64,000 bases of DNA from AP-16 sp963755055 (GTDB lineage Bacteria > Pseudomonadota > Alphaproteobacteria > Rhizobiales > Xanthobacteraceae), in contig CAVWIS010000006.1 in the NCBI GenBank assembly GCA_963755055.1, positions 186,001 to 250,000 of the forward strand, given 5' to 3'. Shown one piece after another: positions 10,070-19,122 of this stretch. The position numbers and the translations under genes were made by a program. Positions within the stretch are counted from its first letter, which is position 1. Every line of letters begins with the position of its first letter. The notes beneath the pieces are model-generated. The model ran no database searches, was not told where the DNA came from, and worked only from the letters and a program-made list of their open reading frames with translations.

Positions 10070-10497
10070 CAGGCAGGCGGTGCGGGGATCAGGCCGTGGC
10101 GTTTCATCGTCTCCGCCATCCTGGCGGGATCGGGCGGTGCCGGGCCGCCGACCAGCGCGGCCATCTCGCGAAAATAATCGGGTCCGAGAACGCCGGGCGT
10201 GAGGACGCACAGCATTTTCGCCGGCGCCGTCCCCTCATTGACGAAACCATGAACGACGCCGCGGGGGATGAACAGATCGGCGCCCGCCGCGACCTCGATG
10301 CGCTCGCCGGCGACCGTGAAGGTGACGATGCCCGCGAGACCGTAGATCGTCTCCTCCCAATCGCGGTGATAGTGGGGCACCGGCATGCGGGCATTGGCCG
10401 GGACCACCGCCTCGAACATGTCGAGCGCCCCGCCGGTGTCGTGCTTGCTGCGCAGGAAGCGCACCTGCAAAGCGCCAAGCTGGATGACCTCGACCAT
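10069..10497 (-). CDS. Cupin-domain protein
   Basis: 142 residues. A single cupin barrel: PVPHYHRDWEETIYGLAG gives the first metal-binding motif (HxH and a downstream Glu) and IPRGVVHGFVNEGTAPAKM the second His. The ATG at 10497 is preferred over an upstream in-frame ATG because GAAGGGA lies just upstream. It is the first gene of the cupin-DUF1326-DUF2182 unit. Small cupins may be isomerases, dioxygenases or sensors, and this one cannot be assigned. Confidence 0.88.
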   Translation of the reverse strand: MVEVIQLGALQVRFLRSKHDTGGALDMFEAVVPANARMPVPHYHRDWEETIYGLAGIVTFTVAGERIEVAAGADLFIPRGVVHGFVNEGTAPAKMLCVLTPGVLGPDYFREMAALVGGPAPPDPARMAETMKRHGLIPAPPA

Positions 10498-10587
10498 TGT
10501 GCTTCCCTTCGATGGCTGAAGACTACTCGTTTTCGCCAATGGCGGGAATGGTCGAAGGCCGCCGCCGTCCTGATGGCGGGCAGAAAG

Positions 10588-11367
10588 CTACGCGGCGCCG
10601 CGGCGCGCTGACAGCGCCTCGCCGAATGCCTGGAACAGCGCGCGGTTCACCGGGTTGCGCTGCGGGTCGTATTCGGCGTGCCACTGCACGCCGAGCGCAA
10701 AGCCCGGGGCGTCGGCGATGCGGATCGCCTCGATGGTGCCGTCCTCCGCCACGCCCTCGACCACCACCCGTTTCCCCGGCTCGAGAATGCCCTGGCCATG
10801 CAGGGAGTTCACCCGGATGGTCTCGCAGCCGAGGATTTTCGCAAACGCGCCGCCCGCGACCAGGCGGACCGCGTGGCGGTCGGCGAAGACGACGGTGGGG
10901 TCGGGATGGATCTCGCCCGTCGCCAGCCGCGGCATCCGGTGGTTCATGCGCCCGGGCAGCTCGCGGATCTCCGGATGCAGCGAGCCGCCGAAGGCGACGT
11001 TCATCTCCTGGAGGCCGCGGCAGATGCCGAAGATCGGCACGCCGCGGGCGACGCAGGCCTCGGCCAATGCCAGCGCCACCGCGTCGCGGCGCTCGTCGTA
11101 GGGCTCATGGCCGGGATGCGGCTCGGCGCGGAAGCGGGTCGGATGGACGTTGGCGCGGGCGCCCGTCAGCACCACGCCGTCGACCACCTCGAGCAGCGTG
11201 CCGATGTCGGTGATGTCGGGCGCGCCGGCAAATGTCAGCGGCAGCGCGCCGGCGACCTCGGCGACCGCGCGCAGCGTTTTCTCCCCGACCAGCTGCGCGG
11301 CGAATCGATTCTCCACGAGATGCGCGTTGGCGATCACGCCGACCACCGGCTTGCCGCGGTGCCTCAC
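10588..11367 (-). CDS. Class I glutamine amidotransferase / gamma-glutamyl-GABA hydrolase-like (peptidase C26)
   Basis: 259 residues. The nucleophile elbow GICRGLQEMNVAFGGSL, FRAEPHPGHEPYDERRD and the His of VQWHAEYDP match PuuD-type gamma-glutamyl-gamma-aminobutyrate hydrolases. A GTG start at 11367 overlaps the TGA of the aminotransferase gene by four bases, so the two are translationally coupled. PuuD acts in putrescine catabolism; here the partner is a MalY-like aminotransferase rather than the Puu enzymes, so the substrate may be another gamma-glutamyl compound. Confidence 0.88.
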   Translation of the reverse strand: MRHRGKPVVGVIANAHLVENRFAAQLVGEKTLRAVAEVAGALPLTFAGAPDITDIGTLLEVVDGVVLTGARANVHPTRFRAEPHPGHEPYDERRDAVALALAEACVARGVPIFGICRGLQEMNVAFGGSLHPEIRELPGRMNHRMPRLATGEIHPDPTVVFADRHAVRLVAGGAFAKILGCETIRVNSLHGQGILEPGKRVVVEGVAEDGTIEAIRIADAPGFALGVQWHAEYDPQRNPVNRALFQAFGEALSARRGAA

Positions 11368-12581
11368 CGCCGCAGCCCCCCGGCCGCGTCCTTTAGCGGA
11401 GCGGGCCGCAGCTCCCGGAATGCGTCGTCGAGCCGCGCCAGCGCCTCCTCGAGAATCGGGCGCGGCGTGGCGAAGTTGAAGCGCAGCCAGGTCTCGCCGC
11501 CCGGCCCGAACTGCGGGCCGGGGCTGGCAAAGATGCGCGCGCGGTTCTTCACCCGGGCGGCGACCTCCTCGGGCGGCAGCCCGGTGCCGGAAAAATCGAC
11601 CCACGCCAGGTAGGTGGCGTCGAGCCGCATCGAGCGGGCGCCAGGCGCCGCGGCCTCGATCCGCGCGTCGAGCAGATCGCGGTTCTCGGCGAGGTAGGGC
11701 AGCAGCGCGTCGAGCCACGCCTCGCCGGTCCGCCACGCCGCCTCGGTGGCGATCATGCCGAACCGGTTGTAGGAGGCCAGGCCGCTCGCCGCGATCCGCG
11801 CATCGAGCCTGCGCTTCAGCGCCGCGTTCGAGGTGACGCAGGCGCCCACATGGGCGCCGGCGAGATTGAAGGTCTTGGTGGCGGCGACGCAGGTGATCAG
11901 ACGGTCGGCGATGTCCGGCGCGGCGATGATCGTCGGCGTGTGCTTTGCGCCGTCGAACACCAGATCGCAATGGATCTCGTCGGACACCAGGATCAGCTCG
12001 TGCGCGGCGCAGAATGCGGCGAGCGCCCGGATCTCCTCGACCGACCACACCGTCCCGCCCGGATTGTGCGGGCTGCAGAAGAACACGACCTTGGTCCGCG
12101 GCGTCAGCTTGGCGCCGAGCGCATCGAGATCCATGACGTAGCGGCCGCCGGTCTCCACCAGCTCGGCATCGAGGATGCGCCGGTCGTTGGCGAGAATGAT
12201 TTTGCGAAAAGCATGATAGGCGGGCGGGAACACCACGACGTCGTCGCCGGGCTCGCTCACCGCCTGCAGCACGAGGCCGAGCCCGGATACGATGCCGGGC
12301 GTCGGACTCACCCAGTCCGGGTCGAGCCGCCAGCCATGGCGGCGCGCCATCCAATCGGCGAGCGCCGCCGCCCAGCTGCCGGTGTCGGCGTAATAGCCGT
12401 GGGTTGCGAGGCTCGTCTCGGCGGCGAGCGCCTCGGTCACGCCGGGCGGCGCGGCGAAGTCCATGTCGGCGACCCACATCGGGATCGCATCCGGCGCCGT
12501 AATGCCCGAGAGCCGGGCCATCATGTCCCATTTCGAGGCGTGGGTGCCGCGGCGCTCGATGGCGCGGTTGAAATCGAACAT
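11364..12581 (-). CDS. MalY/PatB-family PLP aminotransferase (cystathionine beta-lyase-like)
   Basis: 405 residues. The start MFDFNRAIERRGTHASKWD, the IPMWVADMDFAAPPGV motif, FCSPHNPGG, VSDEIHCDL and the PLP lysine in AATKTFNLAG define the MalY/PatB fold-type I group, most of which are C-S lyases. The ATG at 12581 starts the conserved region; the frame stays open upstream to 12836 but that part is not conserved-looking. A decayed, internally deleted copy of this gene and its upstream flank lies at 27261-27796. Coupled to the amidotransferase downstream. Confidence 0.9.
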   Translation of the reverse strand: MFDFNRAIERRGTHASKWDMMARLSGITAPDAIPMWVADMDFAAPPGVTEALAAETSLATHGYYADTGSWAAALADWMARRHGWRLDPDWVSPTPGIVSGLGLVLQAVSEPGDDVVVFPPAYHAFRKIILANDRRILDAELVETGGRYVMDLDALGAKLTPRTKVVFFCSPHNPGGTVWSVEEIRALAAFCAAHELILVSDEIHCDLVFDGAKHTPTIIAAPDIADRLITCVAATKTFNLAGAHVGACVTSNAALKRRLDARIAASGLASYNRFGMIATEAAWRTGEAWLDALLPYLAENRDLLDARIEAAAPGARSMRLDATYLAWVDFSGTGLPPEEVAARVKNRARIFASPGPQFGPGGETWLRFNFATPRPILEEALARLDDAFRELRPAPLKDAAGGLRR

Positions 12582-12682
12582 GGGGCTGCGGCTCCTGGGT
12601 GGCGCGTTGCGCGAGCGCCCATTCATCCCGGAGCGGCGCGGCGGGTCAAGCGACGCGATCGCATGGCACCATCGGGCGACAG

Positions 12683-12705
12683 CGGTTCGCCGGCAAGAGC
12701 ATGCG
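12683..12705. repeat. Half copy of a Rhizobiales intergenic palindrome
   Basis: CGGTTCGCCGGCAAGAGCAT followed by GCG matches the right arm of the full palindrome at 26619-26663 (GGTTCGCCGACAAGAACATG). It sits in the divergent intergenic region between the aminotransferase and the TPR glycosyltransferase. The left arm is missing. Confidence 0.5.
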
Positions 12706-12838
12706 CCCCCTCGACGATCCGCGAGCTTTGCCGAGAGGGAGCCGGTCCGCGTCCGTGCTGCCGGGAGGGCGAGGTACGGTATAGTCCGGCGAGCGGGGAC
12801 CAGTTCCATGACGGAAACGCGGCGCGACAAGCTCATCG

Positions 12839-15127
12839 ATGCCGACGCGACAGCAGGCGATGACCGGCAGACATGATCCCGCCCGGCTGATCGCGCAGGC
12901 CCTCGCCCATCACCGTGCCGGGCAGTTGCCGGAGGCCGACCGGCTCTACGCGCGCATTCTCAAGCACCACCCGCGGCACTTCGATGCGCTGCATCTGCGC
13001 GGCGTCCTGCGGCGGCAGCAGGGACGCTGCGAGGAGGCGCTGACATCGATTCTCGCAGCGCTGCAGGTCGACCCGCGGGCGGTCGAGGCCCTGGCGAGCT
13101 GCGGCCTCGTCCTCGATGCGCTCGGCCGTCATGCCGAGGCGGTCGAGTATTTCGACCGCGCGCTGGCGCTCAAGCCCGATCATGCCGAAGCGCTCAACAA
13201 CCGCGGCGTAGCCCTGAAGGCGCTGAAGCGCTACGACGAATTGCTGGCGAGCTACGACCGCGCGCTGGCCGTCCATCCCGAGTATGTCGAGGCGCTCAAC
13301 AACCGCGGCAATGTGCTGCTCGAACGCGAGCGTTTTGCCGAAGCGCTGGCCGCCTACGACCAGGCCCTGGCGCTCCGTCCGGGCTACGTCAATGCCCTGT
13401 GCAATCGCGGGCACGCACTGCAGCGGCTGGCGCGGCACGCCGATGCCCTGGCAAGCTACGACCGCGCCCTCCGCCTGCAGCCGCGCCTGGTGATCGCGTT
13501 TGCGGGCCGCGGCAGCGCCTTGCAGGCGCTCAAGCGCTATCCCGAGGCTCTGGCAAGCTACGATCAGGCGCTCGCGCTCGCACCCGATCATGTCCCGGCG
13601 CTCGTCCATCGCGGCATCGTCCTGGAAGATCTGCAGCGCCACGACGAGGCGCTGGCAAGCTTCGACCGGGCGCTCGCCGTCGATCCGCACGCCGCGGAGG
13701 CACACTACAACCGCGGCCGGGTGCTGCAAGCGTTCACGCGTCTCGACGAGGCCATCGAGAGTTACGAGCGGACCCTCGCCTCCGCGCCAGGCCATCCTCA
13801 TGCCACCAGCGCGATCGCCAATTGCGCGCTGGCTCTATGCGACTGGTCCCGCACCGAGGCCCTGCGTGAGGATCTGTGCGCGAGCGTCGCCGGGCAGAGA
13901 GCGCTCGTCGATCCTTTGGTCCTGCTCGGCTACGTCGATGATCCGGCGCTGCAATTGCAATGCGCGCGGGCCTGGAGCCGCGACAGCGCGCCGGCGCTGC
14001 CGCCGCTCTGGCGAGGCGAGCGCTGGCGCAACGACCGGATCCGGATTGCCTACCTGTCGGCCGACTTCCGCCGCCATGCCGTCGCCTATGCGATTGCCGA
14101 GGTGCTGGAACGGCACGACCGCTCGCGCCTCGAGGTGCTCGGCATCTCCTACGGCCCCGATGATGCCAGCGACATGCGCGCACGCCTCGTCGCGGCGGTC
14201 GACCGGTTTCATGACGTCCGCGACATCAGCGACGCCGAGACGGCGACACTCATGCGCGATCGCAACATCGATATCGCCGTCGATCTGACCGGCTACACCC
14301 AATATCACCGCCCCGGCATTCTTGCCCGCCGGCCTGCGCCGATCCAGGCGAGCTATCTCGGCTATGCCGGAACCATGGGTGCCGAATTCATCGATTATGT
14401 GATCGCCGACGAGGTCGTTCTGCCACGCGATCAGCAGCCGTTCTACACCGAGAGGATCGTCCATCTCGCCGGATGCTACATGCCCAGCGACGCCACGCGC
14501 CGGATCTCCGACACGCCGACACGCCGGCAGGCCGGCCTGCCGGAGCACGGCTTCGTGTTCTGCTGCTTCAACAACCATTTCAAGATTACCGCGCCGGTGT
14601 TCGACGTGTGGATGCGCTTGCTCGCGCGGGTGGACGGCAGCGTGCTGTGGCTCTCGCATGCCACTGGCACGCTCGCCGCCAATCTCCGCCGCGAGGCAGG
14701 TGCGCGCGGCATCGATCCGGACCGGCTGGTGTTTGCGCCGCGGGTGGAACGTACCGGCGATCACCTCGCGCGCCAGCGCCTGGCCGATCTGTTTCTCGAC
14801 ACGCTCCCCTACAATGCGCACGCCACCGCCGGCGACGCGTTGTGGGCAGGGCTGCCGGTCCTGACCTGTCGAGGCATCGGTTTTGCGGCCCGCGTCGCCG
14901 CGAGCCAGCTCGCCGCCGCCGGTCTTCCCGATCTGGTGACGCAGAGTCTCGCCGAGTACGAGGCTCTGGCGCTGCGTCTGGTGACCGATTCCACGGCCCT
15001 GCGCGGTTTGCGCGAGCGCCTGCAGCGGGACGGAGCACGCTCGGCGCTGTTCGACTCCGACCGGTCGCGCCGATCGCTCGAAGCCGTCTATGCGCGGATG
15101 TGGGAGCTGTGGCAGCAGAGCGGGTAG
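12839..15127 (+). CDS. TPR-repeat protein with SPINDLY/OGT-type glycosyltransferase domain (GT41)
   Basis: 762 residues. About eight tandem TPR units occupy residues 10-310, with recurring motifs such as ALNNRGVALKALKRYDELLA and ASYDRALALKPDH-like segments. The C-terminal half has IRIAYLSADFRRHAVAYAI, APIQASYLGYAGTMG, FVFCCFNNHFKITAPVFDVW and DTLPYNAHATAGDALWAGLP, the landmarks of the O-GlcNAc transferase/SPINDLY domain. Bacterial members glycosylate proteins or act on cell-surface pathways; the acceptor here is unknown. An alternative start is the ATG at 12860; neither has a clear Shine-Dalgarno. Standalone gene. Confidence 0.92.
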   Translation: MPTRQQAMTGRHDPARLIAQALAHHRAGQLPEADRLYARILKHHPRHFDALHLRGVLRRQQGRCEEALTSILAALQVDPRAVEALASCGLVLDALGRHAEAVEYFDRALALKPDHAEALNNRGVALKALKRYDELLASYDRALAVHPEYVEALNNRGNVLLERERFAEALAAYDQALALRPGYVNALCNRGHALQRLARHADALASYDRALRLQPRLVIAFAGRGSALQALKRYPEALASYDQALALAPDHVPALVHRGIVLEDLQRHDEALASFDRALAVDPHAAEAHYNRGRVLQAFTRLDEAIESYERTLASAPGHPHATSAIANCALALCDWSRTEALREDLCASVAGQRALVDPLVLLGYVDDPALQLQCARAWSRDSAPALPPLWRGERWRNDRIRIAYLSADFRRHAVAYAIAEVLERHDRSRLEVLGISYGPDDASDMRARLVAAVDRFHDVRDISDAETATLMRDRNIDIAVDLTGYTQYHRPGILARRPAPIQASYLGYAGTMGAEFIDYVIADEVVLPRDQQPFYTERIVHLAGCYMPSDATRRISDTPTRRQAGLPEHGFVFCCFNNHFKITAPVFDVWMRLLARVDGSVLWLSHATGTLAANLRREAGARGIDPDRLVFAPRVERTGDHLARQRLADLFLDTLPYNAHATAGDALWAGLPVLTCRGIGFAARVAASQLAAAGLPDLVTQSLAEYEALALRLVTDSTALRGLRERLQRDGARSALFDSDRSRRSLEAVYARMWELWQQSG

Positions 15128-15193
15128 CGCAGGCCAAATCCTCTATGGCGGGTGGTTCCTTGCATCAAACCGGCGCGATGTCCGGATAGGATA

Positions 15194-15331
15194 TCATTCC
15201 TGCAGCGGCCGTGCTGCCGGCGGCCAGACGCGGTCACCGACCGAAAGCCCGGTCACCCGCGCCGGATAGGGCAATTCGCCGACCGTGATGCGGTCGATCG
15301 GAGCGAGCTCACGCACCACGACGGCCTTCAC
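15194..15331 (-). pseudogene. Stub of an NADPH:quinone oxidoreductase-like gene
   Basis: A GTG at 15331 overlaps the CoA-transferase stop (GTGA) and reads VKAVVVRELAPIDRITVGEL, the classic N-terminus of zinc-free MDR quinone oxidoreductases. It then jumps to VTGLSVGDRVW, which normally lies some 50 residues later, and ends after WPPAARPLQE. It therefore looks like a coupled last gene that lost its core by internal deletion. The final stretch is shared with the C-terminus of the M1 peptidase (WPPAARPLQVELKD), pointing to a recombination event. No enzyme can be made. Confidence 0.6.
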
Positions 15332-16443
15332 AAACCAAACTCCGAATTGTGCGCACCGAGGGACGGCGCGGCTGCCGGATCATCCGGGCTCGAGCGGAAT
15401 GACCCATCGACCGGAACGGGAAGTGCGGCCAGTTGAGCGCCTCCGGCGTTGGTGAGCCGATGGGCGAACAGGCCACGCGCGCGGAAATGCGGGTCTTCGA
15501 GCGCAGCGCGCACGTCCACGACGATCGAGCAGCAACAATCTGCCCGCTCGAACACGGGCGCCCATTCGGCAGCCGGGCGGCTTGCGATGATTTCCGTGAC
15601 CCTTGCGGCCGTTGCCGCCTGATCGCGCCGGTCATCGGCAAGCGCCGCATCGAGCCCGATCGCGCTGGCGAAGGCGTCCCAGAACTTCTGCTCGATCGGC
15701 GCGGCGGCAACAACCTTTCCGTCCTTCGTGTCGTAGAGCCGGTAACGCGGCGTCCCGCCGGTGACGAGATCAGCGCCGTTGCCGGGCCAGGCGTTCGCGG
15801 CAAGGCCGTTGCCGAGCGCCCAATACATGAACGGGAACAAATTGTCGGTCATCGCAACATCCAGGTAGGCGCCTTCCCCCGTCACATCGCGCCGGCGCAA
15901 TGCGAACATGATGTTCATGACCGCCGGATAGGCGCCGGCGGCGATGTCGGCGACCAGCGCCGGAGGCACCACGCGGTGGCCGGCGCTGCCGGACGACAGC
16001 GCCAGCAGGCCGGTGTCGCCGATGTAGTTGAGGTCGTGCCCGGCGCGATCGCTGCGCGGTCCTGTCTGGCCGTAGCCGGTGATGGTGCAATAGATGATGC
16101 CGATGTTCGCCGAACGGAACGCCTCGTAGCCGAGGCCGAGACGATTCATCACGCCGGGACGGAACTGCTCGACTACGACGTCCGCCGTGCCGGCGAGCTG
16201 CAGAATCCTCTCGCACGCGGCCGACGACTTGAGATCGACGGCAATACTCTTCTTGCCGCGATTGAGCAGCGCGAAATTGATGCTGTCGCGCCCCCAGCGC
16301 GGCTCGTAGCCGCGCATCTCCTCGCCGGCCGGGCGTTCGATCTTGATCACCTCGGCGCCCGCTTCGGCGAGCAGCAGCGTCGCCATCGGGCCGGGCAGCA
16401 GCGTGGAGAAGTCGAGGACGCGGATTCCCTCAAGCGGACGCAT
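15328..16443 (-). CDS. Family III CoA-transferase (CaiB/BaiF)
   Basis: 371 residues. The start MRPLEGIRVLDFSTLLPGPM, IKIERPAGEEMRGYEPRWG, NRGKKSIAVDLKS and ITGYGQTGPRSDRAGHDLNY are typical of the CaiB/BaiF and alpha-methylacyl-CoA racemase family; the catalytic Asp is expected in the GHDLNY region. The ATG at 16443 overlaps the upstream TGA (ATGA). It could load CoA onto an acid by transfer from another CoA thioester, or epimerise a 2-methyl branch, which would fit a pathway with a skeleton-rearranging mutase. Both readings are inference from family and context. Confidence 0.9.
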   Translation of the reverse strand: MRPLEGIRVLDFSTLLPGPMATLLLAEAGAEVIKIERPAGEEMRGYEPRWGRDSINFALLNRGKKSIAVDLKSSAACERILQLAGTADVVVEQFRPGVMNRLGLGYEAFRSANIGIIYCTITGYGQTGPRSDRAGHDLNYIGDTGLLALSSGSAGHRVVPPALVADIAAGAYPAVMNIMFALRRRDVTGEGAYLDVAMTDNLFPFMYWALGNGLAANAWPGNGADLVTGGTPRYRLYDTKDGKVVAAAPIEQKFWDAFASAIGLDAALADDRRDQAATAARVTEIIASRPAAEWAPVFERADCCCSIVVDVRAALEDPHFRARGLFAHRLTNAGGAQLAALPVPVDGSFRSSPDDPAAAPSLGAHNSEFGL

Positions 16444-17075
16444 CAACGGCCTTCCCGCTGCTTGGCGACGACCGCCCGCCGCGCCGGCGCGTAGCCGGGC
16501 GTGCCGTAGGTCTCGAACAGACTACGGGTGACGTCGTAATGGTGCGCGAGCCCGCCGCGCTCGACCCGCTCGATCGGGCCATCCGGATAGCCGAGGCCGA
16601 GGCGGCAGGTCATGTCCATGTCCTTGGCGGTGGCAAGGCCTTCGTCGAGGAAGCGCAGCGCCGCGTTGTATTTCGGACGCACCAGACGATCGATGATGCG
16701 CCCGGCATGGTCGGCGCACACCACCACGACCAGGCCTGCCGCCTCGAGCACGGCCTTGGCGGCGGCGATCGCCTCCGGCCGCGTGGCCGGCTGACGCACC
16801 AGCTCGACGAGCCGCGACGGTGGGTCGCCGCCGTTGCGATAGCGCGCGAAGCCGAGCACGTTCGATCCCTCCCGGCCCGCCTGCTCGCCGGTGTGAACGC
16901 CGAGACACTCCGTGCCGAGCTCGACCAGGATCGCAGCCTTGCTGTCATCGGGCACCAATGGCGCCCCGAGATAAACGACCACGTTGCCGGCCGGCGCAGC
17001 ATTCGCCAGGAACGCGTCGCCTTGAGGAAACGACGGGCTGTCGCCGCGTTGAACGATCGAATAGGCCACGGTCAT
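16443..17075 (-). CDS. 3-hydroxyacyl-CoA dehydrogenase C-terminal-domain protein
   Basis: 210 residues. It lacks an N-terminal Rossmann GxGxxG motif and carries features of the 3HCDH C-terminal domain: IIDRLVRPKYNAALRFLDEG, ATAKDMDMTCRLGLGYPDGP and HHYDVTRSLFETYG. It overlaps the full-length 3-hydroxyacyl-CoA dehydrogenase stop by four bases (ATGA). It may act as a partner subunit or as a dehydrogenase half, as in the split or duplicated HCD-C arrangements of some aromatic and alicyclic degradation operons. The N-terminal 80 residues (GNVVVYLGAPLVPDD) resemble a degenerate nucleotide-fold half. Confidence 0.78.
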   Translation of the reverse strand: MTVAYSIVQRGDSPSFPQGDAFLANAAPAGNVVVYLGAPLVPDDSKAAILVELGTECLGVHTGEQAGREGSNVLGFARYRNGGDPPSRLVELVRQPATRPEAIAAAKAVLEAAGLVVVVCADHAGRIIDRLVRPKYNAALRFLDEGLATAKDMDMTCRLGLGYPDGPIERVERGGLAHHYDVTRSLFETYGTPGYAPARRAVVAKQREGR

Positions 17076-17950
17076 GCTCCGAACATGCGATTGCCGTCAT
17101 ACGTATAGAAGCCGCGGCCGGATTTGCGCCCCAGGCGGCCGGCCGCCACCATGCGGCGCAGCAGCGGCGGCGTCGCAGCCCGCGGATCGAGGGTGATCGG
17201 GTAGAACGCCTCGCACAGGCGGATCTGGGTATCGAGACCGACCAGATCGACGAGCTCGAGCGGTCCCATCTTGTAGCCGAGACCGGCCTTGATCGCGGTA
17301 TCGATGTCCGCCGCCGTGGCGACGCCGGCCTCGACGGCACGAATTGCATCATTGTTGAACGGCACCAACAGCGCGTTCAGTATGAAGCCCGGCTTGTCCT
17401 GCGTCCTCACCGGAAGCTGCTTCACGCGCTCGCACCATTGCCAAGCTGCGGTGAATGCTTCCTCCGACGTGTTCACGCCGGCCGAAACCTCGATGAGCCT
17501 CATGAGCTGCGCCGGCAGGCAGAAATGCAGCCCCACCACGCGGTCGCCGCGCCCCGACCCGGCGGCGATCTCGGTGATCGACAGGGTCGAGGTGTTCGAC
17601 GCGAACAGCGTGTGGGCGGGACAGATCCTGTCGAGCTTGCCGAGCAATTGCTGCTTGACGGTCAGCTCCTCGAACACCGCTTCGATCACGAGATCGGCGG
17701 CCGACAGATCGTCGAGCGACGTACTATGCGTGATCTGGCCCATCGCGGCGTCCTTCTCGGCAGCCGACATCTTTCCGCGCTCGACCGACTGCGCAAAGAA
17801 GGCTTCGGTCTGCTTGCGTGCACGCGCCAGAGCCTCCCCGTCGACGTCATGGCAAATAGTCGGAAAGCCGGCGCGCGCCGCCACGATGGCAATGCCCGCC
17901 CCCATGGTCCCGCCGGCACCGCAGACCGCGACCGTGCGAATTGCGCTCAT
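17072..17950 (-). CDS. 3-hydroxyacyl-CoA dehydrogenase (3-hydroxybutyryl-CoA dehydrogenase type)
   Basis: 292 residues. The Rossmann motif CGAGGTMGAGIA follows MSAIRTVAV; FASNTSTLSITEIA and GLHFCLPAQLMRLIEV carry the catalytic Ser/Asn and His of the family; DKPGFILNALLVPFNNDAI and GLGYKMGPLELVDLVGLD form the C-terminal dimer domain. It catalyses NAD-dependent oxidation of 3-hydroxyacyl-CoA. The ATG at 17950 overlaps the upstream acyl-CoA dehydrogenase stop (ATGA), and its own stop overlaps the next start. Confidence 0.93.
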   Translation of the reverse strand: MSAIRTVAVCGAGGTMGAGIAIVAARAGFPTICHDVDGEALARARKQTEAFFAQSVERGKMSAAEKDAAMGQITHSTSLDDLSAADLVIEAVFEELTVKQQLLGKLDRICPAHTLFASNTSTLSITEIAAGSGRGDRVVGLHFCLPAQLMRLIEVSAGVNTSEEAFTAAWQWCERVKQLPVRTQDKPGFILNALLVPFNNDAIRAVEAGVATAADIDTAIKAGLGYKMGPLELVDLVGLDTQIRLCEAFYPITLDPRAATPPLLRRMVAAGRLGRKSGRGFYTYDGNRMFGA

Positions 17951-19117
17951 CTCGTCACGAAGCTGCGGCCGATCAACTGGCGATGGATCTGGTTGGTGCC
18001 TTCCCAGATCTGCGTGATCTTGGCGTCGCGCATCAGCCGCTCGACCCGGTAATCCTTGCAATAGCCGTAGCCGCCATGCATCTGCACGGCCTCGGTCGCG
18101 ATGCGCATCGCAAGGTCCGAGGCGCGCATCTTGGGCATCGAGGCTTCGAGGCCGAAATCGCTCGCCCCGCCATCGACCAGATCGGCGACATGATCGAGCC
18201 ACGCCTCGCACATCGCCAGATCGGTGGCGAGGTCGGCGAGCATGAACTGGATGCCCTGGAACTCGACGATGCGACGGCCCGACTGCCGGCGCTCGTTCAT
18301 GTAGTCGACCATGTCCTCGAAGGCCGCACGGGCGATGCCGAGCGCGTGGGCGGCGATGCTCGGGCGCGACTTGTTGAGCGAGGCGAGCAGCAGCTTCAGG
18401 CCTTCGCCCGGCGCGCCGAGCAGGTTGGCGCGCGGCACGCGGCATCCGTCGAAGGCGAGCGCTGCGGTGGATGAGGCGCGATGCCCCATCTTGTCCTCGG
18501 TGCGCACCACCGAGAAGCCGGGCGTGCCCTTCTCCAGGATCAGCGCCGAGATCGCGCCCTTCGCGTCGTCGATCTCCGCTCCATTTGCCGAACAGCAGAA
18601 TGAGGTCGGCGACATCGCCGTTGGTGATGAACAGTCTTGCCGCCGTCGACGACGATGTAGTCGCCGTCGGGGCGGAAGCGGGTGCGCATGCCGGTCGCGT
18701 CGGAGCCGGCCGTCGGCTCGGTGATTGCGAGCGCGCCCAGGCCGCCGTCCGCGATGCGCGGCAGCAGCCGCTGCTTCTGCTCTTCCGTGCCGAAATCGAT
18801 CAGCGGCTTGATGGCCGTGGAAGTTGGTGGCCTAGATGATGCCGGTCGAGGCGCAGGCCGCGGACAGCGCCTTCACCACCGCGAGATAGCGCGGTGTAGC
18901 GGGTCGGGCTGCCCCCATAGGCCTCGGGCACGAACATAGCGTTGAGACCGAGCGCGTTGATCGCCTCGACATTCTCCCACGGGAATGCGCCGGTGCGGTC
19001 GGCCTCGCCGGCCGCCGGCGCCACGATCTCGGCCGCGAGCCGGCGCACGCTATCGAGGATCAGGCGCTCCTCCTCGCTCCAGTCGCGGCGGTGCTCAAGC
19101 TGCTCGAAAATATTCAT
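17947..19117 (-). pseudogene. Acyl-CoA dehydrogenase, broken by several single-base insertions
   Basis: The N-terminus MNIFEQLEHRRDWSEEERLI from the ATG at 19117 and the C-terminus (HALGIARAAFEDMVDYMNER, VQMHGGYGYCKDYRVERLMR, ITQIWEGTNQIHRQ) belong to one FAD acyl-CoA dehydrogenase. Between them, intact pieces such as ALAITEPTAGSDATGM and FITNGDVADLILLFGKW lie in different frames. Breaks are near 18575, 18633, 18815 and 18892, plus an in-frame TAG at 18832-18834 where a Trp is expected. Every resolvable break is a +1 insertion. Flanking coupled genes are intact, so sequencing error is a real alternative to decay. Its role would be alpha,beta-desaturation in the operon's beta-oxidation steps. 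Confidence 0.8.
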
Positions 19118-19122
19118 GGCGC

